Notes: generated from the letters alone by a model not told the origin. Shown: positions 32,924 to 41,275, numbered from the stretch's first letter. The stretch is DNA of 63,324 nucleotides from an uncultured SAR86 cluster bacterium (GCA_902509555.1 CABWYS010000005.1:1-63324); one strand, 5' to 3'. Translations and numbers: made by a program.

Positions 32924-33487
32924 TTATAAGTAATTTATTAAAATAATGGAATTTCCAAAATATGCCAAAAGGACCATAGCAAAAGAGAGAATAGTTCCCC
33001 TAACTGCATAGCGCACTTTTAAGTTTGCGTATTTTACCCCTAAAAATGTAAGCATATAAATTATTAAAGCAAATATAGTAAAAATAATTTTAAAAATTAA
33101 CTCTATATCTATTTCGCCAATTACCATAAACCCAGAAACTAGCGACAATATTATTCCTCCCAGGCCAAATCCAATCAATACAAATATTTCGTTATATTCT
33201 CTTTCTACAGATTTATCATTAGAACCTATTTCACCCTTTTTTATTTTTGTAATATGCCTTTCAAGTAATGTGGTTTCAAAAAAAGTCACAATTAATATAA
33301 CGATGCTAAAGCTTGTAGCAGAAACATGTAACCCCAAAATTGAGATACCTTTTAGGTATGTCATAAGCCCAACTATTATTAGCAATGCAAAAGATAGACC
33401 CGCATAGACTTGTTTTGATGACTTCAATATAGCTCTAGAAATGAAATAGCTTATCAAAGCTATTAATGTAATTATTGGAAATGACAC
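32924..33487 (-). CDS. YpjD-like membrane protein (cytochrome c assembly/CcsA family)
   Basis: This 187-residue membrane protein has several hydrophobic segments. Its C-terminal stretch VRYAVRGTILSFAMVLLAYFG matches the WRGRR...LAYFGS end of YpjD/CcsA-like proteins, and it is shorter than E. coli YpjD (263). The frame is open to a GTG at 33556, but I choose the GTG at 33487. The resulting N-terminus MSFPIITLIALISYF aligns with E. coli YpjD MPVFALLALVAYSV, and a promoter-like TTGACG-16-TATATA lies inside the longer version. E. coli YpjD has been linked to CorB and cation homeostasis; the role here is inferred from that pairing. Confidence 0.75.
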   Translation of the reverse strand: MSFPIITLIALISYFISRAILKSSKQVYAGLSFALLIIVGLMTYLKGISILGLHVSATSFSIVILIVTFFETTLLERHITKIKKGEIGSNDKSVEREYNEIFVLIGFGLGGIILSLVSGFMVIGEIDIELIFKIIFTIFALIIYMLTFLGVKYANLKVRYAVRGTILSFAMVLLAYFGNSIILINYL

Positions 33488-33510
33488 AATCTTATTTTTT
33501 TTGTAATCTT

Positions 33511-33538
33511 TATATATTAACACTATCAAATTCGTCAA
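33511..33538 (-). promoter_or_regulatory. Candidate promoter for the ypjD-corB operon
   Basis: On the minus strand TTGACG (33538-33533) is followed by 16 bases and TATATA (33516-33511), close to the sigma-70 consensus. It places transcription start just upstream of the GTG at 33487 and argues against the longer reading of the gene. Confidence 0.5.
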
Positions 33539-33587
33539 GGTTAACCTAAAATACACACCTTTTTATTAATACAAAATAATTTTTAAT

Positions 33588-34172
33588 ATGGTAGTAGTTA
33601 GACTTGCAAAAAGTGGAGCAAAAAAGAACCCTTATTATTTTATAACGGTTGCTGATTCCAGAAAACCAAGAGATGGAGCATTTATTGAGCGCTTGGGTTT
33701 TTTTAATCCCTCAGCAAAGGGATCTGAAGAAAGAATGAGATTTAACCTAGAAAGGTTAGATCATTGGATTTCTCAAGGTGCGCAGCTTTCAGATAAAATT
33801 AAAGAATTAGCAAATGATGCAAGAATGACTCCAGATGAACTTCAAGCAAAGCTTCATGCAAAAAAAGATAAAAGAGCTCAAAAGAGAGAGGCCATAAAAG
33901 CAAAGAAGGTGGCTGAATTAGAAGCTAAAGCTAAAGAAGCAGCTGAAGAAGAGGCTTCTTTAGAGGAAGGTGCAATCGAAGATGCCGTTGATGCAGCCAA
34001 AGACGTTGTCGAAGATGTGGTAGAGGCCGCAGAAGATGCCGTTGATGCAGCCAAAGACGTTGTCGAAGATGTGGTAGAAACTGTATCAGATGCTGTGGAA
34101 GATTTAGTGGATATGATCACTCCTGATAAACAAAACTCTGAAGGTGAATCTTCAGATAATGAGAAAAAATAA
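33588..34172 (+). CDS. rpsP: Small ribosomal subunit protein bS16 with long acidic C-terminal extension
   Basis: Residues 1 to about 80 are a normal S16 ([48 protein letters not shown]). The usual protein has about 82 residues; this one has 194. The rest is a lysine- and alanine-rich helix (about 85-125) followed by an acidic, alanine/valine-rich tail with a repeat of 18 residues, [18 protein letters not shown], encoded by near-identical DNA. Extended S16 proteins are known in some bacteria, but I cannot name a function for this tail. It is first in the rpsP-rimM-trmD-rplS operon. The rimM start lies within its last codons. Confidence 0.95.
   Translation: MVVVRLAKSGAKKNPYYFITVADSRKPRDGAFIERLGFFNPSAKGSEERMRFNLERLDHWISQGAQLSDKIKELANDARMTPDELQAKLHAKKDKRAQKREAIKAKKVAELEAKAKEAAEEEASLEEGAIEDAVDAAKDVVEDVVEAAEDAVDAAKDVVEDVVETVSDAVEDLVDMITPDKQNSEGESSDNEKK
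33978..34078 (+). repeat. Direct repeat inside rpsP (2 x 47 bases, 54-base period)
   Basis: Copies at 33978-34024 and 34032-34078 are identical over 47 bases and are spaced 54 bases (18 codons) apart, keeping frame. Identity at synonymous positions points to a recent duplication or to gene conversion between copies. Confidence 0.95.
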
Positions 34173-34695
34173 CTTAGTAGATCTATCATTATTTCTTCTG
34201 ATTGCCAAGATTGGCAAGACAAGAGGCTTAAAAGGCGAATTTTTTCTTAGATCATTCGTCGAAAATCCAGAAAACCTTTTTTCATTTAAAAAATTCTATG
34301 CTCTTTCATCATCCACTATGGAGGAAGTGCATTTTGAATATATGAAACAAAGCAATTCAAATATTATTGCGAAACTCAAATTTTTTAATGATATTGATGA
34401 AGTTAAATCATTTGGCCAAAAGGATATATATATACTCAAATCAGAGCTCCCAGAATTGAGCTCTAATGAAGCCTATTGGTTTGAACTAGAAGGAATGGAG
34501 ATCATAAATCTTGAAGGCCAACATCTCGGTCTTGTTCATGAGGTCAGTAATTTTGGAGCTAATGATGTTCTTGTTGTAAAGCCTGCTAAAAAACAATTGA
34601 AAAATATTTTGATACCGTTCATAAAGAACAGAGTGATAATTTCAATTGAAAAATCAAAAAATTCTATATTAGTTGACTGGCAGGAGGATTATTAA
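34159..34695 (+). CDS. rimM: Ribosome maturation factor RimM
   Basis: RimM helps assemble the head of the 30S subunit and binds S19. The N-terminal RimM domain has [19 protein letters not shown], and the C-terminal PRC-barrel domain has [21 protein letters not shown]-like sequence ending [24 protein letters not shown] choose the ATG at 34159 (178 residues), preceded by AAGGTGA, over the GTG at 34144. Either start overlaps the end of rpsP. trmD follows after 5 bases. Confidence 0.94.
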   Translation: MRKNNLVDLSLFLLIAKIGKTRGLKGEFFLRSFVENPENLFSFKKFYALSSSTMEEVHFEYMKQSNSNIIAKLKFFNDIDEVKSFGQKDIYILKSELPELSSNEAYWFELEGMEIINLEGQHLGLVHEVSNFGANDVLVVKPAKKQLKNILIPFIKNRVIISIEKSKNSILVDWQEDY

Positions 34696-34700
34696 GCCTG

Positions 34701-35432
34701 ATGAATATAAATATCATCACTTTATTCCCTGAAATATTTGAAGCATTAAACTATGGTTTACTTGGTCAAGCCATAGAAAGGGAAGATATCAAAATTAATA
34801 TATTTAATTTACGAGAACACCAAATTAATAAACATGGCCAAGTTGATGATAAGCCATATGGAGGAGGGCAAGGCATGGTTCTGATGGCTGAGCCTCTTGA
34901 GAAATCACTTAATGATGTTCCCACTAATGTATTAGGCAGAGTAATCAATCTTTCTCCACAAGGAAGCCTTTTAAATCATCAAAAAGCTAAAGAATTATCT
35001 TCTTTATCAAGTATCACTATTATCTCAGGGAGATATGAAGGAATTGATGAAAGATTTATTTCACAATATGTTGATGAAGAAATTTCAATTGGTGATTTTG
35101 TTTTAAGTGGAGGAGAATTTGCTGCCTTGAGTCTCATAGACTCTTTATCAAGATTTATTCCAGGGGTTATTGGCAATAAAATATCTGTTGAACAGGATTC
35201 ATTAAGTCAAGGTATTCTAAAAGGACCTGCGTTTACTAGGCCAGAAAATTTTAACTCAGAACTAGTCCCAGAGGTATTATTGTCTGGAGATCATAAAAAA
35301 ATACAAGAATGGAAGGATAATCAAGCTTTGGAAAGAACATTCAAAAGAAGACCTGAATTATTAAAAAGTGCAAAATTAACAAAAAAACAAAAAAAACTCT
35401 TGGAAGAATTGGCATCTAAGGATATCCTGTAG
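34701..35432 (+). CDS. trmD: tRNA (guanine-N1-)-methyltransferase
   Basis: TrmD methylates G37 next to the anticodon and prevents frameshifting. The 243 residues show the N-terminal MNINIITLFPEIFEALNYGLLG, the basic patch KPYGGGQGMV, and the trefoil-knot SAM site in NLSPQGSLLNHQKAKEL, ISGRYEGIDERF and SIGDFVLSGGEFAAL. The length is close to E. coli (255). It lies between rimM (5 bases) and rplS (20 bases). Confidence 0.98.
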   Translation: MNINIITLFPEIFEALNYGLLGQAIEREDIKINIFNLREHQINKHGQVDDKPYGGGQGMVLMAEPLEKSLNDVPTNVLGRVINLSPQGSLLNHQKAKELSSLSSITIISGRYEGIDERFISQYVDEEISIGDFVLSGGEFAALSLIDSLSRFIPGVIGNKISVEQDSLSQGILKGPAFTRPENFNSELVPEVLLSGDHKKIQEWKDNQALERTFKRRPELLKSAKLTKKQKKLLEELASKDIL

Positions 35433-35452
35433 CACATTTCGGGCTATAAGTT

Positions 35453-36337
35453 ATGAGTGATAATAAAGAAACAAAGAAAAAAGGTTTTTTTTCAAAGTTA
35501 TTTGGTGGATCAGATAATGCTGATGCATCAAATGAACTAGAAAAGAACGCAGTTATAGAAGATTCTATGTCTTTGCCCCAAGCGGAGGAAACTTCATCAG
35601 CCTCTGGAACTGATGATGCGACAAATACAATCACAGAACCATCTAAAAATAAAGTTAATACTCTCTCTAAGTCAGCCTTAAGCAAGATGAAAAAAGCTGA
35701 TATTGTTTTAGCTGCATCGGAATTAGGCCTTGAATTAGATATAAAGCTGACAAAGGTAAAATTATTAGAATCATGGAATGAGCACTTTAATCAACACGAA
35801 ATTGCAGAAGAACCAAAAGCTGAAGCAGTCGCAGAAGAGCCAGTAGAAGAAATTGCAGAAGAACCAAAAGCTGAAGCAGTCGCAGAAGAGCCAGTAGAAG
35901 AAATTGCAGAAGAACCAAAAGCTGAAGCAGTCGCAGAAGAGCCAGCAGAAGAAACTCAATCAAAATCTATAAAGATTGATGAGCAGTCCCCAGCTGAGAT
36001 TATTAAAACATTTGAATCTAAACAATTAAAAGATGATATTCCCTCATTTAGACCTGGTGATACGGTTGTAGTATCTGTAAAAGTTAGAGAAGGAGACAGA
36101 ACCAGACTTCAAGCCTTTGAAGGAGTGGTCATGAATATTAAAAATGCTGGCTTAAATTCTGCTTTTATAGTGAGAAAAATATCTAGCGGCATAGGTGTTG
36201 AAAGAACTTTTCAACTTCACAGCCCTATGATTGATTCTATTACCGTTAAAAGAAAAGGAGATGTTAGACAGGCGAAGCTTTATTACCTCCGAGAAAGATC
36301 TGGTAGATCAGCAAGAATCAAAGAAAGATTAGACTAA
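35453..36337 (+). CDS. rplS: Large ribosomal subunit protein bL19 with FtsY-like N-terminal extension
   Basis: The C-terminal 115 or so residues (from about 180) are a complete L19: [62 protein letters not shown]. Normal L19 is only this part. The extension has three sections. The first is a basic-amphipathic N-terminus, [14 protein letters not shown], followed by an acidic Ser/Asp/Glu linker. The second is a helix-extended-helix segment at about 75-115 ([19 protein letters not shown]) of SAP/Rho-N type. The third is three tandem 17-residue repeats [17 protein letters not shown] at about 118-168. The first and third sections resemble the membrane-binding A-domain of FtsY. The frame is unbroken through to L19, so translation as one protein is likely; processing is possible. 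Confidence 0.93.
   Translation: MSDNKETKKKGFFSKLFGGSDNADASNELEKNAVIEDSMSLPQAEETSSASGTDDATNTITEPSKNKVNTLSKSALSKMKKADIVLAASELGLELDIKLTKVKLLESWNEHFNQHEIAEEPKAEAVAEEPVEEIAEEPKAEAVAEEPVEEIAEEPKAEAVAEEPAEETQSKSIKIDEQSPAEIIKTFESKQLKDDIPSFRPGDTVVVSVKVREGDRTRLQAFEGVVMNIKNAGLNSAFIVRKISSGIGVERTFQLHSPMIDSITVKRKGDVRQAKLYYLRERSGRSARIKERLD
35804..35956 (+). repeat. Tandem repeat inside rplS (3 x 51 bases)
   Basis: Units start at 35804, 35855 and 35906, each 51 bases (17 codons). The first two are identical; the third differs only near its end (CCAGCAGAAGAAACT instead of CCAGTAGAAGAAATT). Near-identity at the DNA level suggests recent expansion and probable length variation between strains. Confidence 0.96.
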
Positions 36338-36340
36338 TCC

Positions 36341-37243
36341 ATGACAATAGTGTCAAAAGGGAGTGAATATATAAATTCCTTTTTGTCTTATATCAGAATA
36401 GAGTTAGGTCTTAGCAGTAACTCCATTGCTTCATATTCAGTTGACTTAAATCAGTTTAAAAAATGGGTAGACAAAAACTTTTTAAATATACATTCTATTG
36501 ATGAGTCCAATGTAGAGAAATATGTAAGACATCTTGCAAAAGAAAGAAATCTTAAATCCTCCACAGTTAATAGAAAGATAGCTTCAATAAAAGGGTTTTT
36601 TTTCTTTTTAAGAAAGAAAAAAATTATTTCAATTAATCCAGCAGCGAGCCTCTCAAGTATAAGGGGCTCTAGCTCCTTGCCCAAGTCTATGTCTCTTAGA
36701 GATGTGGAAACTCTATTGAATGCCCCGGACTGCCAGACGTTTATTGGATTGCGCGATAAAACAATGCTTGAACTTATGTATGCCACAGGAGTCAGAGTCA
36801 GCGAACTTATTAATTTACAGTATGGGGATATTGATTTAAATAGATCTTTGATAAAGGTAATGGGCAAGGGAGGAAAGGAGAGAATGATTCCTTTTGGAGA
36901 TGATGCTTTGTCGTCATTAATAGAATACATCGATTTTCGAAGAAAGAATAACTTATCCCTGCGTTCAAGAGATTTCTTTATTTCCCAGCAAGGGAAAAAG
37001 ATAACTAGAACTGGTTTTTGGGGCAGAATAAAAGCCTATTTAAAAGTAACAGGACTTTCCATGGATATCTCTCCTCATACTCTTAGACATGCATTTGCAA
37101 CTCATATTTTAAATAATGGTGCTGACCTTAGATCACTTCAAATGTTGCTTGGTCACAGTGACTTATCTACTACTCAAATATATACTCATATTGCAAAACA
37201 TCAACTTGGCAAGTTGATACAAGATCATCATCCTAGAGGCTAA
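36341..37243 (+). CDS. xerD: Site-specific tyrosine recombinase XerD
   Basis: XerD acts with XerC at the dif site to resolve chromosome dimers. The 300 residues have the N-terminal SAM-like domain (FLSYIRIELGLSSNSIASY) and the catalytic domain with Arg152 (ATGVRVSEL), HTLRHAFATH with the His-x-x-Arg pair, LGHSDLSTTQIY with the third histidine, and the nucleophile Tyr281. XerD rather than XerC is chosen because dsbC follows directly (5 bases), an order conserved in gammaproteobacteria. No dif-like site was recognised here. Confidence 0.93.
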   Translation: MTIVSKGSEYINSFLSYIRIELGLSSNSIASYSVDLNQFKKWVDKNFLNIHSIDESNVEKYVRHLAKERNLKSSTVNRKIASIKGFFFFLRKKKIISINPAASLSSIRGSSSLPKSMSLRDVETLLNAPDCQTFIGLRDKTMLELMYATGVRVSELINLQYGDIDLNRSLIKVMGKGGKERMIPFGDDALSSLIEYIDFRRKNNLSLRSRDFFISQQGKKITRTGFWGRIKAYLKVTGLSMDISPHTLRHAFATHILNNGADLRSLQMLLGHSDLSTTQIYTHIAKHQLGKLIQDHHPRG

Positions 37244-37248
37244 TTTTT

Positions 37249-37959
37249 GTGAAACTATTTTTTCTTATTTTTATATCAATATTTGCAATTGATGCTAAAT
37301 CAGATGAATCGATAATTTCATCCAAGATAAATGCAGTTCTCCCAGAAGGCATGTCTGTTAAAAGCGTAAAAGAATCTCAAATAGAAAATTTGTTTATCGT
37401 TGATATTGGAGATTTACAGCCTATTTATGCTTCTAAAAATGGAGAATTCTTTTTTTATGGAGAGTTGTATGCAGTTAATGGAAACATGCTTCAAAACACC
37501 ACTAAAGATGAGATAAATTTAAAACGTAAAAGTATTTTAGACGAAACATTGTCTGAAGATGATTTTATAAGCTTTAAATCTGAGAATGAAAAACATAGAG
37601 TTACTATTTTTACAGATGTTGATTGCGGTTACTGTAGAAAGTTTCATAATGAAATTCAAGATTTTAATGATCTTGGTATAACGGTTAATTATGTTGCATT
37701 TCCAAGATCAGGATTAGATTCTATTTCATACAATAAAATTGTTACGGCCTGGTGTTCAAATGATCCCAAAAGTGTTCTAACAAAAATGAAGCAAGGCCTA
37801 GATGTTCAGCTATCAATGTGCCAAAACCATCCTGTTGAAGCACATTTTCTGCTAGGTCAAAAGATTGGTATTACTGGCACTCCAGCTATAATTAAATCAA
37901 ATGGAGAGCTGCTTCCAGGGTATCTTCCCCCAGAAGAGCTATTAACTAGATTAAATTAA
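37249..37959 (+). CDS. dsbC: Thiol:disulfide interchange protein DsbC
   Basis: DsbC is the periplasmic disulfide isomerase that corrects wrong disulfide bonds. The start is GTG at 37249. The N-terminus MKLFFLIFISIFAIDA is a signal peptide. An N-terminal dimerisation domain is followed by a thioredoxin fold with the active site Cys126-Gly-Tyr-Cys129. A second cysteine pair, Cys169 and Cys191, has the same 22-residue spacing as the structural disulfide of E. coli DsbC. The cis-proline motif GITGTPAII is present. Its redox partner DsbD is not in the window. Confidence 0.95.
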   Translation: MKLFFLIFISIFAIDAKSDESIISSKINAVLPEGMSVKSVKESQIENLFIVDIGDLQPIYASKNGEFFFYGELYAVNGNMLQNTTKDEINLKRKSILDETLSEDDFISFKSENEKHRVTIFTDVDCGYCRKFHNEIQDFNDLGITVNYVAFPRSGLDSISYNKIVTAWCSNDPKSVLTKMKQGLDVQLSMCQNHPVEAHFLLGQKIGITGTPAIIKSNGELLPGYLPPEELLTRLN

Positions 37960-37960
37960 T

Positions 37961-39214
37961 ATGGCTAAATTAAAAATAGGTATTTGTGGTTGGGGAAATG
38001 TTGCAACTGGATTATATGAGCAATTAGTTAATGGAGATGAAGCCTATGCTGATTGGGAAATATGTTGCATTGGTGCACGGCGCGATAATCCAAAATGCAA
38101 TCCTGGCTCAACAAAAATTTTAAGGGATATTTTTGATGTAGTTGAAGAGGATATAGATGTTCTTGTTGAATTAATCGGCGGAGTTGAAACAGCAAAAGAT
38201 TTAATTTCTAGAGCACTTAACTCAGGTAAACATGTCGTCACTGCAAATAAAGCAGTAATTTTTGAGCATGGTGAAGAGTTAATTAATTTAGCAAAAAAAA
38301 ATAATGTTGAGTTATTGTTTGAATCTGCTGTCTGTGCAGGCACTCCGGCTATTAAGATGCTTTCAAATGACCTAACAGCAAATAAGATTTCAAAAGTAGC
38401 AGGAATGCTTAATGGAACAACAAATTTTATATTAAGCAACATGGAAGAGGGTGCTTCTTATGAGTCTGTTTTGCAGGAAGCGCAAGATAAGGGATATGCA
38501 GAGCCTGATCCCAGTTTAGATGTGAATGGAACAGATGCTGCTCATAAAATTGGAATTCTGGCAGCCTTAGCTTTTAATAGCGGCCTTCCTGCCCCAGGTT
38601 TTTATGTTGAAGGCATAGAAGATATTAAATCTCAGGATTTTGCATACGCAAATGAATTTCATTTAACCGTCAAGCATTTAGCTGTGGCTAAATTAAATGA
38701 TGAAGGAATTGAATTAAGGAGTCATCCAGTAATGCTTAGCAAGAACTCAAGTCTGGCAGGATTAAGGGGTGTAAGAAACGGCATTCAATTTGATACAAAT
38801 CTCCTAGGAGAATTTCATGTTGCAGGGTCTGGTGCCGGACGAGAATCCACAGCATCTGGATTAATTTCCGACATATTTGCACTTTCAAGATCTAATGAAT
38901 CTTCTTCAATGCGCTATCCAGATTTCTCTCAAAAGCCCAATCTGCTTAACTTTGGTGATTTGATTTTTAAATATTATGTTTATTTGGAGGTTAAAGACGA
39001 GCCAGGTGTTTTAGCATTAATTAGTAAAATATTTGCAGATCAAGGCATTAGTTTTGATAAGGTTATTCAAAAAGATCAATTAGATGATGGGAATGTTCCA
39101 GTTGTAATTTTTACTGATCCAATTATTGAAAATGAGATGCAAACTGCTTTGACAAGCTTGAAAAATCATCCAGTTATCTCAAATTCTAAAATTATTAGAA
39201 TTGAGGATCTGTAA
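37961..39214 (+). CDS. hom: Homoserine dehydrogenase
   Basis: This enzyme reduces aspartate semialdehyde to homoserine, the branch point to threonine and methionine. The 417 residues have the NAD(P) Rossmann motif GICGWGNVATG, the catalytic domain segments VTANKAVI, ESAVCAGTPAI and GMLNGTTNFIL, and a C-terminal ACT domain (YYVYLEVKDEPGVLALISKIF) that probably mediates feedback inhibition by threonine. It is the monofunctional form without an aspartokinase domain. The gene is 1 base after dsbC, and its stop overlaps the thrC start (TAATG). Confidence 0.97.
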   Translation: MAKLKIGICGWGNVATGLYEQLVNGDEAYADWEICCIGARRDNPKCNPGSTKILRDIFDVVEEDIDVLVELIGGVETAKDLISRALNSGKHVVTANKAVIFEHGEELINLAKKNNVELLFESAVCAGTPAIKMLSNDLTANKISKVAGMLNGTTNFILSNMEEGASYESVLQEAQDKGYAEPDPSLDVNGTDAAHKIGILAALAFNSGLPAPGFYVEGIEDIKSQDFAYANEFHLTVKHLAVAKLNDEGIELRSHPVMLSKNSSLAGLRGVRNGIQFDTNLLGEFHVAGSGAGRESTASGLISDIFALSRSNESSSMRYPDFSQKPNLLNFGDLIFKYYVYLEVKDEPGVLALISKIFADQGISFDKVIQKDQLDDGNVPVVIFTDPIIENEMQTALTSLKNHPVISNSKIIRIEDL

Positions 39215-40590
39215 TGCTTTTTCACTCAACCAGAGGTAAAGATTCTGATAAAGACTTTGCATCAATTTTGATGCAAGGCCTAGCTGATGATGGCGGTCTT
39301 TTTATGCCAGATCATTGGCCAGAAGTTGATTTGGATGAAATTAAATCCAAGACATCATTTGTAGATATAGCTAAATGCATTATTCCACTATTTACCACGT
39401 CATCTTTCACCCATGATGAAACAACAAGTATCGTTGAATCAGCTTGGCATGATTTTGAACACAAAGATCTCATTGGTATAAGAGAGCTTGATTCAGTATC
39501 AATTCTTGAACTTTTTCATGGCCCCACTGCGGCATTTAAAGATTTTGGGCTTCAGCTAGCTGCAGCTTTTTTTAATAAGGTCTTAGAGTCTGAAAATAAA
39601 ACAGCAATTGTGTTGGGTGCAACATCCGGTGATACAGGCTCAGCTGCAATTGATGCATGCAAAAGCTATGATCGAATTAAAAGCTTTATTATGCTTCCTA
39701 ATGGAAATATGTCCGAAGTACAAAGAAGGCAAATGAGCACTATTAAGGCTGCAAATGTATTTACCTTAAGGATTAATGGAACATTTGATGATTGCCAGGA
39801 CTTAGTAAAACTTGCTTTCAAAAAGCGTGATTTTTTGAAAACTGATCAATATTTATTAGCAGTTAATTCAATAAATTGGACTCGTATCGTCGGTCAAATT
39901 TGTTATTACTTTTATGCTTATAATCAACTGCATAAAAAAGGCAATCTAAATTTCTCTATCCCAACTGGAAATTTTGGTAACGTATTTGCTTGTTACTCTG
40001 CTCACAAAATGGGGTTGCCTATTAACAAAATTTCAGTTGCTGTAAACAATAATGATATTTTGCATAGATTCTTCAGCAGTAATGACTATTCCAAGCAATT
40101 GGTTCATGAAACTATATCTCCTAGTATGGATATTAGCGTAGCAAGTAACTTTGAAAGGCTGGTATATGATTTCTTCTTGAGCAGGGATTCATCTAAATGT
40201 GCAAAAATGTTTGATAACTTTCCAATTAAACCAATAGAGCTAGACGTGGAAACTTGGCAAAGGAAAGGCAACCTTTTCTCATCAACTAAAGTTGATGATT
40301 TGGAAACCACAAACACTATTCAAGAAATATATCAGGCAAATGGTTATATCTTAGATCCACATACCGCTGTTGCAGCTGTTGAGGCTATTAAGAAAAGTGA
40401 TTCAAGCAACCATTTTGTTGTTTTGTCTACCGCTCATCCAGCAAAGTTCCCAAAAGTGTATGAAGAATTAAACATAGAGATAAATTCACTGCCTGCTGCG
40501 TTAAGTGGCCTCTTTAAAAAAGAAGAGCATTTGCACTCTTTTGATGCGGACTATAATCAAGTTACTAATTTTATTAAACTTAATAATTAA
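39214..40590 (+). CDS. thrC: Threonine synthase
   Basis: This PLP enzyme converts O-phosphohomoserine to threonine. The 458 residues are of the long (E. coli/yeast) type. The PLP lysine is Lys109 in GPTAAFKDFGLQL; VLGATSGDTGSAAI is the phosphate-binding region and PTGNFGNVFACY is conserved. The homoserine kinase gene (thrB) is not adjacent and must be elsewhere. The hom-thrC pair follows xerD-dsbC as in Pseudomonas, but recJ, which comes next there, is replaced by a GNAT gene. Confidence 0.97.
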   Translation: MLFHSTRGKDSDKDFASILMQGLADDGGLFMPDHWPEVDLDEIKSKTSFVDIAKCIIPLFTTSSFTHDETTSIVESAWHDFEHKDLIGIRELDSVSILELFHGPTAAFKDFGLQLAAAFFNKVLESENKTAIVLGATSGDTGSAAIDACKSYDRIKSFIMLPNGNMSEVQRRQMSTIKAANVFTLRINGTFDDCQDLVKLAFKKRDFLKTDQYLLAVNSINWTRIVGQICYYFYAYNQLHKKGNLNFSIPTGNFGNVFACYSAHKMGLPINKISVAVNNNDILHRFFSSNDYSKQLVHETISPSMDISVASNFERLVYDFFLSRDSSKCAKMFDNFPIKPIELDVETWQRKGNLFSSTKVDDLETTNTIQEIYQANGYILDPHTAVAAVEAIKKSDSSNHFVVLSTAHPAKFPKVYEELNIEINSLPAALSGLFKKEEHLHSFDADYNQVTNFIKLNN

Positions 40591-40599
40591 ATATTTTTT

Positions 40600-41178
40600 A
40601 TGAATACTCCAAAGATAATCCAAGCATCAGTCGTTGATTTGCATAAAGTTAAGGGAGTTTTAACGCTTGGCTTTGCCTCTGATGCACTATTGAGATGGGT
40701 TTTTCCTGATGCATCCTCATATCTGAAGAGTTTTGCTATATGGATGGAAGAATTTTCAAAAATTTCTTTTGAAAATAATATTGTTTACTCAGAAGAGAAT
40801 TTTTATGGATCAGCTCTATGGCATCCTCCTGGAGTTGAGTTTGATAATTCAGCATTAGAGCCAACTTTTGACTTTATTCCATCAGATCGGATCGAGGTAG
40901 TTATAAAGTTTTTTGAAGAATTTGAAAAATATCACCCAGATGATGCATGGTACTTGCCATTCATTGCTGTTGACCCAGCTCAACAAAGAAAAGGTATAGG
41001 ATCCTTTTTGCTAAAAGAGGCTTTGAAGATGATTGATGAGAGAGGGGATAGGGCTTACCTGGAAGCATCTAATGAGCAGAATAAAGCTTTGTATGAAAGG
41101 CATGGATTTGTAGAGATTGGTAGAGTGCAGTTTGAAGACTCACCTCCTGCTTTTCCTATGATTAGAGAAGCGCGATGA
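40600..41178 (+). CDS. GNAT-family N-acetyltransferase
   Basis: The 192-residue protein has the acetyl-CoA-binding motif A in FIAVDPAQQRKGIGSFLLKEAL and motif B in YLEASNEQNKALYERHGFVEIGR. The N-terminal half (TLGFASDALLRWVFPDASSYL) is of the type seen in small GNATs of unknown substrate. It starts 9 bases after thrC and ends before a 97-base gap leading to prfB. The substrate is unknown. Confidence 0.88.
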   Translation: MNTPKIIQASVVDLHKVKGVLTLGFASDALLRWVFPDASSYLKSFAIWMEEFSKISFENNIVYSEENFYGSALWHPPGVEFDNSALEPTFDFIPSDRIEVVIKFFEEFEKYHPDDAWYLPFIAVDPAQQRKGIGSFLLKEALKMIDERGDRAYLEASNEQNKALYERHGFVEIGRVQFEDSPPAFPMIREAR

Positions 41179-41217
41179 ATTTATTGTTAATTCTCTAAAA
41201 TAATTTTTTAAGTAATC

Positions 41218-41261
41218 ATATCTTTATCTCATTAGCTGTTTCATAGACTCGATAAAGATAT
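41218..41261. promoter_or_regulatory. Inverted repeat upstream of prfB
   Basis: ATATCTTTATC (41218-41228) and its exact reverse complement GATAAAGATAT (41251-41261) are separated by 22 bases and end 14 bases before the prfB ATG. It could be a protein-binding operator or a leader hairpin. It has no T run after it, so it is not an ordinary terminator. Confidence 0.55.
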
Positions 41262-41275
41262 TAAAATGCAATTCT

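Noticed and set aside
33878-34222. A 114-residue Ser/Thr/Ala-rich minus-strand frame
   Set aside because: It is the complement of the acidic repeat region of rpsP; its low complexity follows from the repeats.
33978-35956. Could the repeats in rpsP and rplS be CRISPR or other array elements?
   Set aside because: They are direct, gapless or nearly so, in frame, multiples of three in length and coding; there are no unique spacers.
35771-35959. A minus-strand frame with repeated Phe-Trp-Phe-Cys-Asn motifs
   Set aside because: It is the antisense reading of the three rplS repeats, not a separate gene.
36341-37243. The XerD gene as a mobile-element integrase
   Set aside because: Its length, motifs and place next to dsbC are those of the housekeeping recombinase; no attachment site or phage gene is near.
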